Shown: positions 6,481-15,067, numbered from the stretch's first letter. The stretch is 29,887 bases of DNA from Thermoleophilia bacterium (GCA_020438525.1 JAGQUL010000144.1:1-29887); one strand, 5' to 3'. Program-made: numbers and translations. The notes: generated from the letters alone by a model not told the origin.

Positions 6481-8961
6481 TCACCCACCGGTCGCCTGCG
6501 CGGCGGCCCGCGCATCGACGTGCAGCTGCTCGACCTCGCGAGCCAGTCGACCGAGCGCGTCTCGATACGCGGTCGTGTGCGCCTGGTCGGGAACCCACCG
6601 CTCGCGCTGCTGGTACCCGAGCTGCATCGCAGCGTCGACGTCGCGCTGGAGCTCGCCCCGTGTCGCGCGCACTGCTCGCAGCGCGTCGCGGGGCGCGTCG
6701 GTCCCGAGCAGCGACTCGATGTCGATCACGCGTGCATCCATCTCCTGGAGCCACAGGTTCCGAGCTTCGATCGGCTTGCGCGACACCCAGTTCCCTGTCG
6801 GGTCGACGCGTGCCGTGTTCGACGCCCGTCGCGCCGCCACCGCGAGCCGGTCGACGTCGGTCGACGGCAGCACGCCATCGTCGAACATCGTCCATGCGCG
6901 CAGCTTCTCCACTGCCTGACGCAGTCGATAGGGCACGGTCGCGGTGAGTCCGTCGGACTGTCCCGCGCGTGCGAGCGCATCGTCGGGCAGCGACCGCAGT
7001 CGTGCGACCTCGAGCGCGACGTCGTCGGGCGCCCGCCACAGGTTGTCGAGCGCTCCGAGCTCGCTGCGAAGGCGGGCCAGCTTGGCATCGTCCGGCCGGA
7101 TCGATCGCGAGAGGTCGGCGAGCAGCGAGAGGCGACGACCGAGCTGGTCGACGTGTGCATCCGAGCTCGCGTCTACTGCGAGCGGCTCGAGCCGGTCGAG
7201 CTCGCGCACGATCCAGTCCGCGGCAGCGGCCGTGGTCGCGTCGGGTCGCTCCGACGGCGTGATCGTGCGCAGGCCGCCGTCGCGCTGCGCTCGCTGGGTC
7301 AGGTCGATGAGCGTGTCGCGGTACTTCGTCGCCGCGTCGTCGGCGGCGGTCAGCGTTCGCGACATGACGCGCTGGTAGGGCTCGGCGGTGTCGTGCCGGT
7401 TCAGCGTGGCGATGGTTCCCTCGGCGTTCGACTTCACGCCGTTCGCGACTCCCGGTGGCACGAGCTCCGACATGCCGAGCGCGAGCATTCGGCGGTGCTC
7501 GGTGTCGCGGATCGCATCGCGGATGCCCGGCTCGTCGAGTGCCAGCCAGTAGGCGCGATTCTCTGGAGCGGTGCGCGCGATGTGCTGCACGGCATCGGAG
7601 ATCAGCGCCGCCTCGTCGAGGCGCCTGATCGCCTCGTCGGTCGTGGTCGCTGCCGCAGCCTGTTCGTCCAGGAGCGGCCCGTCGGCGAATGCCTCGACGA
7701 ACGCCCTGCGCGCGGTCTCGGGTGCATCGCCCTCGAAGACATCGCGGAGCGCCGCGACATCGAGTTCTCCGGGGCGATCGAGCAGCTCGCGAACCTCGTC
7801 GCGCACGTCGCTTCGGACGTGGGTGAGCGACGGGTCGTCGAGCATCCGTTCGATCTGGGTCTTGAGCTCGCGCAGGTCCTCGGACGAGTTGGTGAACAGC
7901 TCGCTCACGTTGTCGTATCCCAGCGGGCGCCTGCCGCGGATCGACTCGGCGAGGTACGAGTCGCCGTAGCGAATCCACTCGCTCGCGCCGGCTGCCGCCG
8001 CCTCGGCCGATTCAGGGCCGTCTGCAAGCAACGGCTTCAGCGCATCGATGTCGTCGGCGATCCGCACCAGGTCGGACCGGAACGGCGCGAGCAGCTCCGT
8101 CCATTCCGGCTGGTAATAGTTGTGACCGGCAACTCGTTCCGAGAGGGCGTCGAGCAGCTGCAGGTGCCCCGCCAGAGTCGCGGGCGCGGCTGCCACTGCC
8201 GCGGCGGGATCCTCGATGGCCGCGAGCGACTGCACCGCAGGCAGGTCGATCGATGCCCTGGCCGCCTCTGCATGCGCAATCGACGAGTGCAGCTGCTCGG
8301 TCTGTTTCGTCGTTGCCTTCGGCAGTTCACGCACATATCCGCGCACGGCTCCCAGCAGATCCTCGGCGTCGTGCACGGCGTTTCGATACCCGCGGTTCGA
8401 GACGCTTGCGGACCAGATGTGATCGGTCTTCGTCCCGATTCGGCTGGTGTCCATGCCCAGCTCGCGTGCCCCGGCGAGCGCGCGCGATGCATCGATCCAC
8501 AACGACCTCAGCTGCGCGGACTTCTCGCCCTTGGAATCGAACATACCCAGCCGGTTCTCGAGGGTCGCCTGAAGCGTGTCGAGGCTGACGCCGACGTCCT
8601 TCGCGAGGTGCGATCGATAGATGTCGACCGCGCCGTCGATCGCATCGAGCCCGCCGCGGGCGGCGACGGCCTCGGGCCCGCCGAGCTCCTGCACGCTGCG
8701 AGCTGCGGCGCCGAGCCGAGCGAGCCTGACCCGTCCGTCGAACGCCTTGGACGCGTAGCCGCCGTTCGTCAACGAGCTGCCGGTGTTGCAGAACGCGTCC
8801 GGCAGCGCCGATCCCAGCAGCGCCTCGACCTGATCGGTCGCGGCCCGCACGGGCGCCAGGTCGAGCGATACGTACCCGTTGCGCCCGACCGCGTCCACGA
8901 TCGCATGATCGATCGCGACGATCGCGCCGTCGAGCTGCCTGATCGACCCGGCAAGGTCCAT
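6481..8961 (-). CDS. Large helical protein, partner of the repeat protein, function unknown
   Basis: 826 aa, predominantly alpha-helical and charged, with no signal peptide, membrane segment or catalytic motif I can recognise. Start chosen at ATG 8961 (MDLAGSIRQLDG) because a GGGGGGAAA purine run precedes it by about 9 nt and a TACTAT hexamer lies at 8986-8981; the frame stays open to 9240 only because of GC bias. Scattered heptad-like stretches (for example around ERMLDDPSLTHVRSDVRDEV and LRTITPSERP) suggest helical bundles. Near residue 295 it has the motif YYQPEWTELLAPF, reminiscent of the tryptophan helix of the downstream protein, but I see no regular tandem repeat here. Close coupling (6 nt) with the 787-aa gene implies that the two products work together, probably as a cytoplasmic complex. 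Confidence 0.75.
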   Translation of the reverse strand: MDLAGSIRQLDGAIVAIDHAIVDAVGRNGYVSLDLAPVRAATDQVEALLGSALPDAFCNTGSSLTNGGYASKAFDGRVRLARLGAAARSVQELGGPEAVAARGGLDAIDGAVDIYRSHLAKDVGVSLDTLQATLENRLGMFDSKGEKSAQLRSLWIDASRALAGARELGMDTSRIGTKTDHIWSASVSNRGYRNAVHDAEDLLGAVRGYVRELPKATTKQTEQLHSSIAHAEAARASIDLPAVQSLAAIEDPAAAVAAAPATLAGHLQLLDALSERVAGHNYYQPEWTELLAPFRSDLVRIADDIDALKPLLADGPESAEAAAAGASEWIRYGDSYLAESIRGRRPLGYDNVSELFTNSSEDLRELKTQIERMLDDPSLTHVRSDVRDEVRELLDRPGELDVAALRDVFEGDAPETARRAFVEAFADGPLLDEQAAAATTTDEAIRRLDEAALISDAVQHIARTAPENRAYWLALDEPGIRDAIRDTEHRRMLALGMSELVPPGVANGVKSNAEGTIATLNRHDTAEPYQRVMSRTLTAADDAATKYRDTLIDLTQRAQRDGGLRTITPSERPDATTAAAADWIVRELDRLEPLAVDASSDAHVDQLGRRLSLLADLSRSIRPDDAKLARLRSELGALDNLWRAPDDVALEVARLRSLPDDALARAGQSDGLTATVPYRLRQAVEKLRAWTMFDDGVLPSTDVDRLAVAARRASNTARVDPTGNWVSRKPIEARNLWLQEMDARVIDIESLLGTDAPRDALRAVRATRGELQRDVDAAMQLGYQQRERWVPDQAHTTAYRDALGRLAREVEQLHVDARAAAQATGG

Positions 8962-8980
8962 CCGCGTTCGTTTCCCCCCG

Positions 8981-8986
8981 ATAGTA
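8981..8986 (-). promoter_or_regulatory. Probable -10 (TACTAT) of the 826/787-aa operon
   Basis: On the minus strand TACTAT lies 19 nt before ATG 8961. A start about 7 nt downstream would leave a short leader with the GGGGGGAAA ribosome site. No clear -35 was found. Confidence 0.45.
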
Positions 8987-9086
8987 CTTCGCGTCGTGAT
9001 CGTCGAGTGCAGCCCCCGCTGCGCCCGACACGTACGCGTCGTTGCCCGTTCATCGCCGACAACGCCGTACGCGTTGCAGCGCCCGA

Positions 9087-9692
9087 TCAGCTTCCGGAGG
9101 AGTCGCCGCCCATGCGAACGTGATCGATCCCGCGCCCGATCGCGATCCCGGTGCCCTGGTAGAGACCGCGCCACGCGCCGTCGAGCGCGCCGCTCGCCGC
9201 GCCGATGCCTGCGCCTGCACCGCCACCGACGACCGCCCACCGTGCGATCGTGCCCAGCGACTGGTGCGTGGCCACGCCGACCGCACCACCCGCCAGCAGA
9301 CCGATCGTTCCCACGACGAGCGCGTTGCGCTTCGCCGCGTCGCGAGCATCACGGCCGATCGCGCCGGTCACGTCGGTCCACGCGTTCCCGGGCCGAGGGT
9401 TCGGCGCGTCGGCGTCGTCGCCGCGCAACGCGGCGCTCGCGAGGTTGCCGGCCACGTCGCCCGCGAGCGCGCCGAGCAGCAGCGTCCGCATGAACGGCTT
9501 CGACACCGCCATGCCCGTGCCGATGATCGCACCGTGCGAGATGGCGGTCCCGACCTTCTCGGACGCAGACTTCGGCTCCTGCCCGACTCCGGCGAGCACC
9601 AGGCCCGCGTTCACGACCGCTGCGCCGCCTGCCATGAGCAGCACAGGGCGTGAAGCCGCGAATCCATGCACGATCGTCGTGGGTGTCGTCAT
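9087..9692 (-). CDS. Gly/Ala-rich membrane protein (glycine-zipper type)
   Basis: 201 aa from ATG 9692 (MTTPTTIVHGF). Several hydrophobic segments are rich in Gly and Ala: ~15-35 (LLMAGGAAVVNAGLVLAGVG), ~47-85 (GAIIGTGMAV ... LLLGALAGDVAGNLAS), ~122-140 and ~147-190 (VVGGGAGAGIGAASGALDGA). Small-xxx-small spacing is typical of tightly packed or oligomeric membrane helices. The open frame extends to 9752, but those residues are Arg/Gly-rich and overlap a hairpin. No family recognised. It lies upstream of the two large helical genes on the same strand, with a 125-bp gap that holds their probable promoter, and could be their membrane anchor or transport partner. Confidence 0.7.
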   Translation of the reverse strand: MTTPTTIVHGFAASRPVLLMAGGAAVVNAGLVLAGVGQEPKSASEKVGTAISHGAIIGTGMAVSKPFMRTLLLGALAGDVAGNLASAALRGDDADAPNPRPGNAWTDVTGAIGRDARDAAKRNALVVGTIGLLAGGAVGVATHQSLGTIARWAVVGGGAGAGIGAASGALDGAWRGLYQGTGIAIGRGIDHVRMGGDSSGS

Positions 9693-9716
9693 GCGTCCCG
9701 TCCCGTCGCGAGCTGT

Positions 9717-9741
9717 GGCGCGTGGGGTCCCGCCACGCGCC
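9717..9741. repeat. Perfect 9-bp inverted repeat upstream of the 201-aa membrane gene
   Basis: GGCGCGTGG (9717-9725) and CCACGCGCC (9733-9741) are separated by GGTCCCG. The hairpin lies 25 nt before ATG 9692, inside the divergent region between this gene and the epimerase. It could be an RNA hairpin in the leader or a protein-binding palindrome. Confidence 0.5.
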
Positions 9742-9897
9742 CGTCCGCCCATCTATCGGGATCACCGCCCGAACCGTGCCGCCGCCGGCCGGGTCGAGCT
9801 CGGTGGCACGCTGCGAAGTCGATAGGTTCCGCCAACCGGTTGCACCGCTCCTGCGTACGGGCAGGTGCAGGTATCGAGACGAGAGGTGCACGACAGC

Positions 9898-10800
9898 ATG
9901 CGGATCCTGATCAGCGGCGCACACGGCATGGTCGGCACGGCCCTGCGCGAGGCGCTCGAGCAGCGCGGCGACGACGTGGGCGCGCTCGTGCGAGGCACGG
10001 CGTCCGGTCCGCTCGACGTGGCATGGGATCCCGCACAGGGCACCATCGACCAGGCTGCGCTCGCCGCAGGCGGCTTCGACGCCGTGGTGCACCTTGCCGG
10101 GGAGCCGCTGCTCGGGCGCTGGACCGATTCAAAGCGCGAGGCCATCCTGCACAGCCGCGTCTCCGGAACCCGCACCCTCGCGCAGGCGCTCGCCGGGCTC
10201 GACACGAAGCCGCAGGCGTTCCTGGTGGCGAGCGCCGTGGGCATCTACGGAAACCGCGGCGACGAGCTGCTCTCGGAGGAGTCCGCGCCCGGCGGCGGGT
10301 TCCTGGCCGACGTGGTGCAGCAGTGGGAGGCCGCCGCGGATCCGGCACGTGAGGCCGGCATCCGAACCGCCCACCTGCGCATGGCCGCCGTGCTCTCGAC
10401 CCGCGGCGGGGCGCTCAAGGAGCAGCTCATGCCGTTCAAGCTCGGGCTCGGTGGTCGCGTGGGCAGCGGCAAGCAGTGGATGCCGTGGATCGGCCTGGAC
10501 GAGTGCATCCGGATCTGGCTGCTCGCACTCGACGACGACCGCGTGACCGGACCCGTCAACGTCGTGGGACCCACGCCCGCCCGCAACGTCGACTTCGTCA
10601 AGGCGCTCGGCCAGCAGCTGCACCGCCCCACGCTCCTGCCGGTTCCCGTGCCCGCGCTCAAGCTCCGCTACGGCGGCGACCTGGTCGACGAGATGCTGCT
10701 CTACAGCCAGAAGATCGTGCCGTCCCGGCTCGAGGGCCTCGACTACGAGTTCGAGGACCGCACGATCAATCGCGCCATCGCGCGCGCCCTGGATTCGTAG
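9898..10800 (+). CDS. TIGR01777-family NAD(P)-dependent epimerase/reductase (YfcH-like)
   Basis: 300 aa, the usual length for this extended-SDR family. The Rossmann glycine motif is SGAHGMVG (residues 6-13). The family hallmark HLAGEPLLGRWTDSKR (65-80) is followed by a Ser-rich strand and active-site Tyr117 in GIYGNRG. The C-terminal part (NVVGPTPARN, then PVPVPALKLRYG) matches the DUF1731 domain of YfcH and related sugar-nucleotide-like reductases. Real substrates are unknown; plant and cyanobacterial homologues act in plastid or cell-division contexts. Start ATG 9898 has GAGAGG at 9881-9886. It is monocistronic, divergent from the membrane gene at 9692. Confidence 0.85.
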   Translation: MRILISGAHGMVGTALREALEQRGDDVGALVRGTASGPLDVAWDPAQGTIDQAALAAGGFDAVVHLAGEPLLGRWTDSKREAILHSRVSGTRTLAQALAGLDTKPQAFLVASAVGIYGNRGDELLSEESAPGGGFLADVVQQWEAAADPAREAGIRTAHLRMAAVLSTRGGALKEQLMPFKLGLGGRVGSGKQWMPWIGLDECIRIWLLALDDDRVTGPVNVVGPTPARNVDFVKALGQQLHRPTLLPVPVPALKLRYGGDLVDEMLLYSQKIVPSRLEGLDYEFEDRTINRAIARALDS

Positions 10801-10832
10801 CAGCGGGCAACGCCGTTCGGAAACCTTTCGAT

Positions 10833-10855
10833 CAGCTTCGTGTCCTGTGAAGCTG
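10833..10855 (+). terminator. Hairpin after the epimerase gene, possible terminator
   Basis: CAGCTTC (10833-10839) pairs with GAAGCTG (10849-10855) around a 9-nt loop, 32 nt after the stop. No T tract follows, so termination is only a possibility. Confidence 0.35.
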
Positions 10856-11008
10856 TTCGGCAGGACGTTCGACCCAACGCAGGCACGAAGCTCGGCCGAC
10901 CTGCGCTGATCGGGGTTCATGCCGGCGCATCGATGACGACCATGGACTCGGAGGACGCCGTGGCGGCGCGCGTCCCGTCATCGTTCGCCTGTATCGCGCC
11001 GCCGACGC

Positions 11009-12187
11009 ATGCGCCCAGCCAGACCACGACCGCAATCGGACCACGAGCGACGGCCGCGACGACGCGGGAGAGTCGCGCGCGTCGTGGCCGCGCTTGGTGC
11101 GTGCATCGCGGTGACATGCGGCACCGTCGCCGTGTCGCTGGCGTGGAACTCCAGCAGCTCGAATCCATCGAACACCGTCGTCGCCGGCACCGTGGGATCG
11201 CCCACGTCGCTCGCTGCCACGCCGACTCCGTCGTCGGCGCAGCCCCGGTGCACGTCGGTCGACCTGAACTGGGGTGCGGCACCGCTCGCGGACGATCGCC
11301 GGATCGAGGTCAAGACGGCCAAGTCCTCGTGGAGCGTGCTCGCTGCAAGCCACGGGTCGACGACCTACACCGACTCCAACAACTACCGGAACTACACGGT
11401 GACGTGGCGCGTCACGCCCGTGCGCGCAGGCACCAGCTGGGAGGGGCCCGATGCGCAGGTCACGCTCACGTGCGGGCTCGGCGAGGTGCTCGACCTGACC
11501 GTCACGAACGACTGCAGCACGAGCGAGCTCGCATGGACCGCGGCGGTGAATGCCACCGAGTACGAGGTGCAGCGCAAGATCCCACCCGCGAGCTGGTCCA
11601 CGATCGCCACCGCAGTGACCACAACCAGCTACTCGGATCCGACCGTGCATCCCGCCGGATCCAGGGTGCGGTATCGGGTGCGGCCGAGCGACGGCTCGAG
11701 CAACGGCCGCTGGAGTTCGGTCGCCACGATCGATTCCTGGGACGAGTTCCGCGTGGTGTCGATCGTGGCCACGAACGGCGGCACGGCGAACACCCGCGAC
11801 TCCGGCGACACGATCCAGATGACATTCAGCAAGCCGGTCGATACCACCACGATGACGACCACCAGTGTCGTGACCAGGCGAAACGGCAACCCGCGCGGCC
11901 TGTTCCTGCCCGCCACGAGCGCCGCCACCGGCTCGACCGAGGTCGGGCAGGTCGACACGTCGAACAACTTCTTCGGCGGCAATGCGACTCTGGCGGGCAC
12001 CGTGGCATGGTCCGCCGCAGACACGGTGTGGACGTGGACCTCGACCGGCGCGGGCACGGGCCCCTCGATGAGCGCCGACCTCGCGGGCGGGTGGGTGCTC
12101 GGCACCGCAGCCTCGAGCGCTCGCTGCGCCGCGGATTCCACCACCCCGCTCGCAGCGACCGCACCGACGCTCGCCGGCCGGTGGTAG
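11009..12187 (+). CDS. Secreted protein with fibronectin-III/Ig-like domains
   Basis: 392 aa. A very basic start (MRPARPRPQ ... RRPRRRGR) precedes a hydrophobic segment at residues 22-46 (VARVVAALGACIAVTCGTVAVSLAW), a signal peptide or anchor. The exported part opens with NSSSSNPSNTVVAGTV, similar to short surface proteins after SipW-type leaders. Then come two fibronectin-type-III-like modules (~75-145 and ~155-235, the second with ATEYEVQRK...WSTIATAVTTTSYSD) and an Ig-like module with GDTIQMTFSKPVD, typical of bacterial SwmB/Big repeats. Four or five cysteines suggest disulfides. Probably an extracellular adhesive or scaffolding protein. ATG 11009 is the first start compatible with the signal segment; no ribosome site is visible. 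A 208-bp non-coding stretch lies before it. Confidence 0.75.
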   Translation: MRPARPRPQSDHERRPRRRGRVARVVAALGACIAVTCGTVAVSLAWNSSSSNPSNTVVAGTVGSPTSLAATPTPSSAQPRCTSVDLNWGAAPLADDRRIEVKTAKSSWSVLAASHGSTTYTDSNNYRNYTVTWRVTPVRAGTSWEGPDAQVTLTCGLGEVLDLTVTNDCSTSELAWTAAVNATEYEVQRKIPPASWSTIATAVTTTSYSDPTVHPAGSRVRYRVRPSDGSSNGRWSSVATIDSWDEFRVVSIVATNGGTANTRDSGDTIQMTFSKPVDTTTMTTTSVVTRRNGNPRGLFLPATSAATGSTEVGQVDTSNNFFGGNATLAGTVAWSAADTVWTWTSTGAGTGPSMSADLAGGWVLGTAASSARCAADSTTPLAATAPTLAGRW

Positions 12188-12190
12188 CCG

Positions 12191-12211
12191 GCGGTTCGGC
12201 CTTCCGACCGC
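12191..12211 (+). terminator. Hairpin terminator between the secreted protein and the methyltransferase
   Basis: GCGG-T-TCGG (12191-12199) pairs with CCGA-CCGC (12204-12211) around CCTT, with one bulged T. It begins 3 nt after the stop at 12187 and ends 5 nt before the next -10 hexamer. No T tract, but the position fits. Confidence 0.5.
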
Positions 12212-12216
12212 GCCGG

Positions 12217-12222
12217 TACGAT
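12217..12222 (+). promoter_or_regulatory. -10 hexamer TACGAT for a leaderless methyltransferase start
   Basis: TACGAT, 6 nt, then ATG 12229. Hexamer and spacing are identical to those at 1509-1521. There is no ribosome site between, so transcription probably starts at the A of the ATG. Confidence 0.6.
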
Positions 12223-12228
12223 CTGCAC

Positions 12229-13788
12229 ATGACGACCAGCAGCGCTCCGACCGTCGAGCAGCTCGCCGCGGCAGCGCAGGAGCGCGGCGGGATCGATGGT
12301 CGTCGCGCCGACGGCGCGTTCTTCACGGACTCGGATGTCGCAGCACACCTCGTGCGCCGCGCGATCGCAGCGAGGCTGCTCGACGAGCTCGACGTGCCGG
12401 ACGCATCGATCGAGGTGCAGCTCGCCCGCAACGCCGACCTCGTCGCCGAGGTCATGCGACGTGCCGACGCCTCGCGCGACGAGCGCCGCCGGCTGGCAGC
12501 GGCGATCGAGTCCCTGAGCGTGGTCGATCCGACCTGCGGCGCCGGCTCGTTCCTGGTCGAGTCGTGGCACGTGCTGCTGCAGCTCGCGGCGCACCTCGGC
12601 GCCACCGTGAGCACCAGGCAGCTGCACGGAGTCGACCGATCAGCCGACGCGATCGAGGCATGTCGCGAAACCTTCGCGATCATCGCACCGGACCAGCCGA
12701 TGCCTGTTCTGCAGCACGCGGACGCGCTCGACCCGGGAGCGGTACCGGCGGCCGACGTGCTCGTGGGCAACCCGCCGTTCGTGCGCGCGAGCGCCGACGA
12801 GCGGGCAGCCGACCTGCACGCTGCGGCGGTGCCGAACGTGTCGGCATGGGTCGTCGAGCGGGCGCTCGCCGCAGCCCGACCAGGTGCGCGGGTCGCGTTC
12901 GTGCTGCCCATCTCCACGTCGTGCACCGACGCGTTCGCGCCGGCACGCAGCCACTGGGAACGCGCCTGCGACCTGGTGCTCACGAGCCACTACGACACCA
13001 TCCCGTCGAGCCTGTTCCGCGGCGTGGTGCAGCGCCTGTCGATCTACGAGGGGCGACGACGACCGGCGCCGCACGCCGCCACGCCGGCGCGCTGGTACAC
13101 GAGCCGCTACCACCGCTGGACGCGCGACGAGCGAGACACGCTCCTGCAGCAGGTCCGCCACGTGCCGCTGCCCGAGCAGCACGTCGCAGGCTCGATCGCG
13201 AAGATCGGAACCGAGGTCGAGGCGCGACTGCTCGATCGGATCTTCCGCCACCCACCGGCGGGACGATTCCATGCCGCGTCGGGCGACGGGGCCAACGTCA
13301 TCCGCTACAAGCGACGCTGGTCGTACTTCCTGCTCTTCTGCGACTTCGTGCCCGGCATCTGGGACGCCGACGGGACGCCCCGCGAGCCGAGCGAGCTCAA
13401 GACGATCGGGATCGATCCGGCGCTCGATTCGCGGGTGCTGCTCGCCGTCTACTCGAGCACGCTCTTCTGGTGGTACTTCTCGGTGTTCACCGACAACCGC
13501 AACGTCAACCGACGCGACCTGGCCGCGTTCCCGCTGCCCGACCTGTCGTCGACCATCCATTCCGAGCTCGCGGATCTGGGCGCCCAGCTGATGCAGGCGC
13601 TGCACCGGTGTGCGCAGGTGCGCACGTGCACGTACCGCTCGGTCGGCACGATCCGCAACACCTACTTCCGGCAGGCCGCCACGCGCCCCGTGCTCGATCG
13701 CATCGACCGGGTGCTCGCACGCGCCTACGAGATGCAGGACGACGAGCTCGAGTTCGTGCTCGGCTTCGAGCGTCGATTCCGGAGCTGA
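12229..13788 (+). CDS. Solitary N6-adenine DNA methyltransferase (gamma class, TaqI/Eco57I-like)
   Basis: 519 aa. Motif order is that of gamma-class enzymes. A motif-X-like GAFFTDSDVAAHLV is at 29-42. The SAM-binding motif I, DPTCGAGSF, is at 100-108, with an acidic VD after the next strand (GVDRS, 134-138). The catalytic motif IV, NPPF, is at 181-184. The C-terminal half resembles a target-recognition domain; the stretch from VLLAVYSSTLFWWYF to NVNRRDLAAFPLP is typical of TaqI-C/Eco57I specificity regions. It transfers a methyl group from SAM to the N6 of adenine in a specific DNA sequence. No nuclease domain (PD-ExK) is visible in the protein and no restriction gene lies beside it, so it looks like an orphan regulatory or protective enzyme. 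Start fixed by the leaderless TACGAT arrangement. Confidence 0.85.
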   Translation: MTTSSAPTVEQLAAAAQERGGIDGRRADGAFFTDSDVAAHLVRRAIAARLLDELDVPDASIEVQLARNADLVAEVMRRADASRDERRRLAAAIESLSVVDPTCGAGSFLVESWHVLLQLAAHLGATVSTRQLHGVDRSADAIEACRETFAIIAPDQPMPVLQHADALDPGAVPAADVLVGNPPFVRASADERAADLHAAAVPNVSAWVVERALAAARPGARVAFVLPISTSCTDAFAPARSHWERACDLVLTSHYDTIPSSLFRGVVQRLSIYEGRRRPAPHAATPARWYTSRYHRWTRDERDTLLQQVRHVPLPEQHVAGSIAKIGTEVEARLLDRIFRHPPAGRFHAASGDGANVIRYKRRWSYFLLFCDFVPGIWDADGTPREPSELKTIGIDPALDSRVLLAVYSSTLFWWYFSVFTDNRNVNRRDLAAFPLPDLSSTIHSELADLGAQLMQALHRCAQVRTCTYRSVGTIRNTYFRQAATRPVLDRIDRVLARAYEMQDDELEFVLGFERRFRS

Positions 13789-13795
13789 TGCTCCG

Positions 13796-14131
13796 CTACG
13801 AGGAGTGCGCGGCGATGATGTCCCACGCGATGCCCTCGATCGTGAGCAGCAGCCCGGTCGCGGGCGTGCGCAGGCTCCAGGGCAGGTTCCACGTGCTGCC
13901 TCGACGCACGACGAGCTGGTGGAGGAGGGGCAGCAGCAGCAGCGCGAACACCACCATCCAGCGCGACACCACGAACACGACCGACCAGTCGGTTCCGGCC
14001 GTGAGCTTGAGCGCGAGCGAGAACAGCGCTGCCGCGGCCGTGACCAGCAGCGACAGTCCGAGCGCCGACCACCACTGGCTGCGGCCTCGTGCAGGCGCGG
14101 CATCCACTGTCGTCGACTCGGGCTGGGACAT
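13796..14131 (-). CDS. Small membrane protein, about three TM segments
   Basis: 111 aa. A polar, proline-containing start (MSQPESTTVDAAPARGRSQWW) is followed by hydrophobic segments at ~24-45, ~51-71 and a weaker one at ~92-106. No family recognised. It lies 18 bp after the phosphoesterase gene on the same strand, but it has its own TACGAT hexamer 7 nt before the ATG and so can be expressed independently as a leaderless mRNA. It converges with the methyltransferase gene with only 7 bp between stops. Confidence 0.65.
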   Translation of the reverse strand: MSQPESTTVDAAPARGRSQWWSALGLSLLVTAAAALFSLALKLTAGTDWSVVFVVSRWMVVFALLLLPLLHQLVVRRGSTWNLPWSLRTPATGLLLTIEGIAWDIIAAHSS

Positions 14132-14138
14132 GCAGGTG

Positions 14139-14144
14139 ATCGTA
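14139..14144 (-). promoter_or_regulatory. -10 hexamer TACGAT for a leaderless start at 14131
   Basis: On the minus strand TACGAT is followed by CACCTGC (7 nt) and ATG 14131. It lies inside the 18-bp gap after the phosphoesterase stop. This is the third identical hexamer at this spacing in the window. Confidence 0.55.
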
Positions 14145-14149
14145 CCTGC

Positions 14150-15067
14150 TCAGCAGTCGATCACGACGACCTCGGGCGGACAGAACGCGCGCAGGTCGAT
14201 CGTCGAGTAGCCCACGCCGGCCGTGGTGTAGACGAACCGCGAGTCGCGCGAGCCGCGATGCGTGGCCGGAAGCTCCGACTCGGTATCCACCTCGACCTCG
14301 TGCAGCCAGCACGGCCACGGGTTCGAGAAGCGCGGCATGTGCATCCGCGCGGTCCAGTCGCCGAGCAGCGGCGTTCGCACCTGCCCGCAGTGCGTGTGGC
14401 CGGCCAGGTGCAGCACGTGCTCGTGCAGCGTCGCGAGGTGCGGCTCGTGACCGAGCACCAGCACGTCCTGCCCCGGCTCCACCTCGGCGAACGCCGCGTC
14501 CGCATCGGCGCCGGGACCGGTCGAGCCGCGCCGCGTCCAGCATGAGTCGATGCCGGCGATCCGCACGCCCTCGCGCGCCGCGGGAGCGAGCTCGGCCAGC
14601 GCCATCGATCGGTTCGTGAGCACCTCGATGCCGGACTGCTCGAGCACGCCCTGCACGTATGCCGCGTCACACCAGTGGTCGTGGTTGCCCAGCACCGCCG
14701 CGACCGGCGCCTCGATCCGCGCATACTCCTCGGCCGACCAGTCGATCCCCGACACGTCGTCGCCCACGAAGTCGCCGAGCAGCGCGACCAGGTCGACGCC
14801 CTCGAGCGCGTTGATCGAGTCGACCAGCCGCGCGACGTTCTCGCGCGGGAACCAGTCGGTGCGCGCATGGATGTCGCTCGCCACAGCGATCCGCACGCCC
14901 AGGTCGAGTCCGCGCTCGCGCAGGTCGACACGCCGGATCCGCAGCACGTCGAGCGAGCGCCGCTGGGCGATCCACTTCCACGGTCGCTGCAGGCGCGACG
15001 TGCTCGGCAGCGCGCCGGCGGCCACGTCGTCGGTCTGGGCAGAGGTGTCGCTGGTGGCGTCGGTCAT
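14150..15067 (-). CDS. Calcineurin-like metallophosphoesterase (YkuE-like)
   Basis: 305 aa. The binuclear metal-site motifs are complete and in order: ASDIHAR (63-69; D and H), GDFVGDD (98-104; D), GNHDHW (127-132; N and H), LGHEPH, and LAGHTHCGQ near residue 226 (two H). This is the class III phosphodiesterase signature (GDx(n)GNHD/E...GHxH). The first ~45 residues are polar, with no signal peptide or clear anchor, so the protein is probably cytoplasmic or peripheral. YkuE-type relatives hydrolyse phosphodiester bonds, including UDP-lipids; the substrate here is unknown. ATG 15067 overlaps the SDR stop as ATGA, so translation is coupled to the SDR gene. Confidence 0.85.
   Translation of the reverse strand: MTDATSDTSAQTDDVAAGALPSTSRLQRPWKWIAQRRSLDVLRIRRVDLRERGLDLGVRIAVASDIHARTDWFPRENVARLVDSINALEGVDLVALLGDFVGDDVSGIDWSAEEYARIEAPVAAVLGNHDHWCDAAYVQGVLEQSGIEVLTNRSMALAELAPAAREGVRIAGIDSCWTRRGSTGPGADADAAFAEVEPGQDVLVLGHEPHLATLHEHVLHLAGHTHCGQVRTPLLGDWTARMHMPRFSNPWPCWLHEVEVDTESELPATHRGSRDSRFVYTTAGVGYSTIDLRAFCPPEVVVIDC

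Noticed and set aside
5338..9123. Plus-strand open frame of 1261 codons
   Set aside because: Arg-rich shadow of the two large minus-strand genes caused by GC bias; no start signal or recognisable domain, and it crosses the operon promoter.
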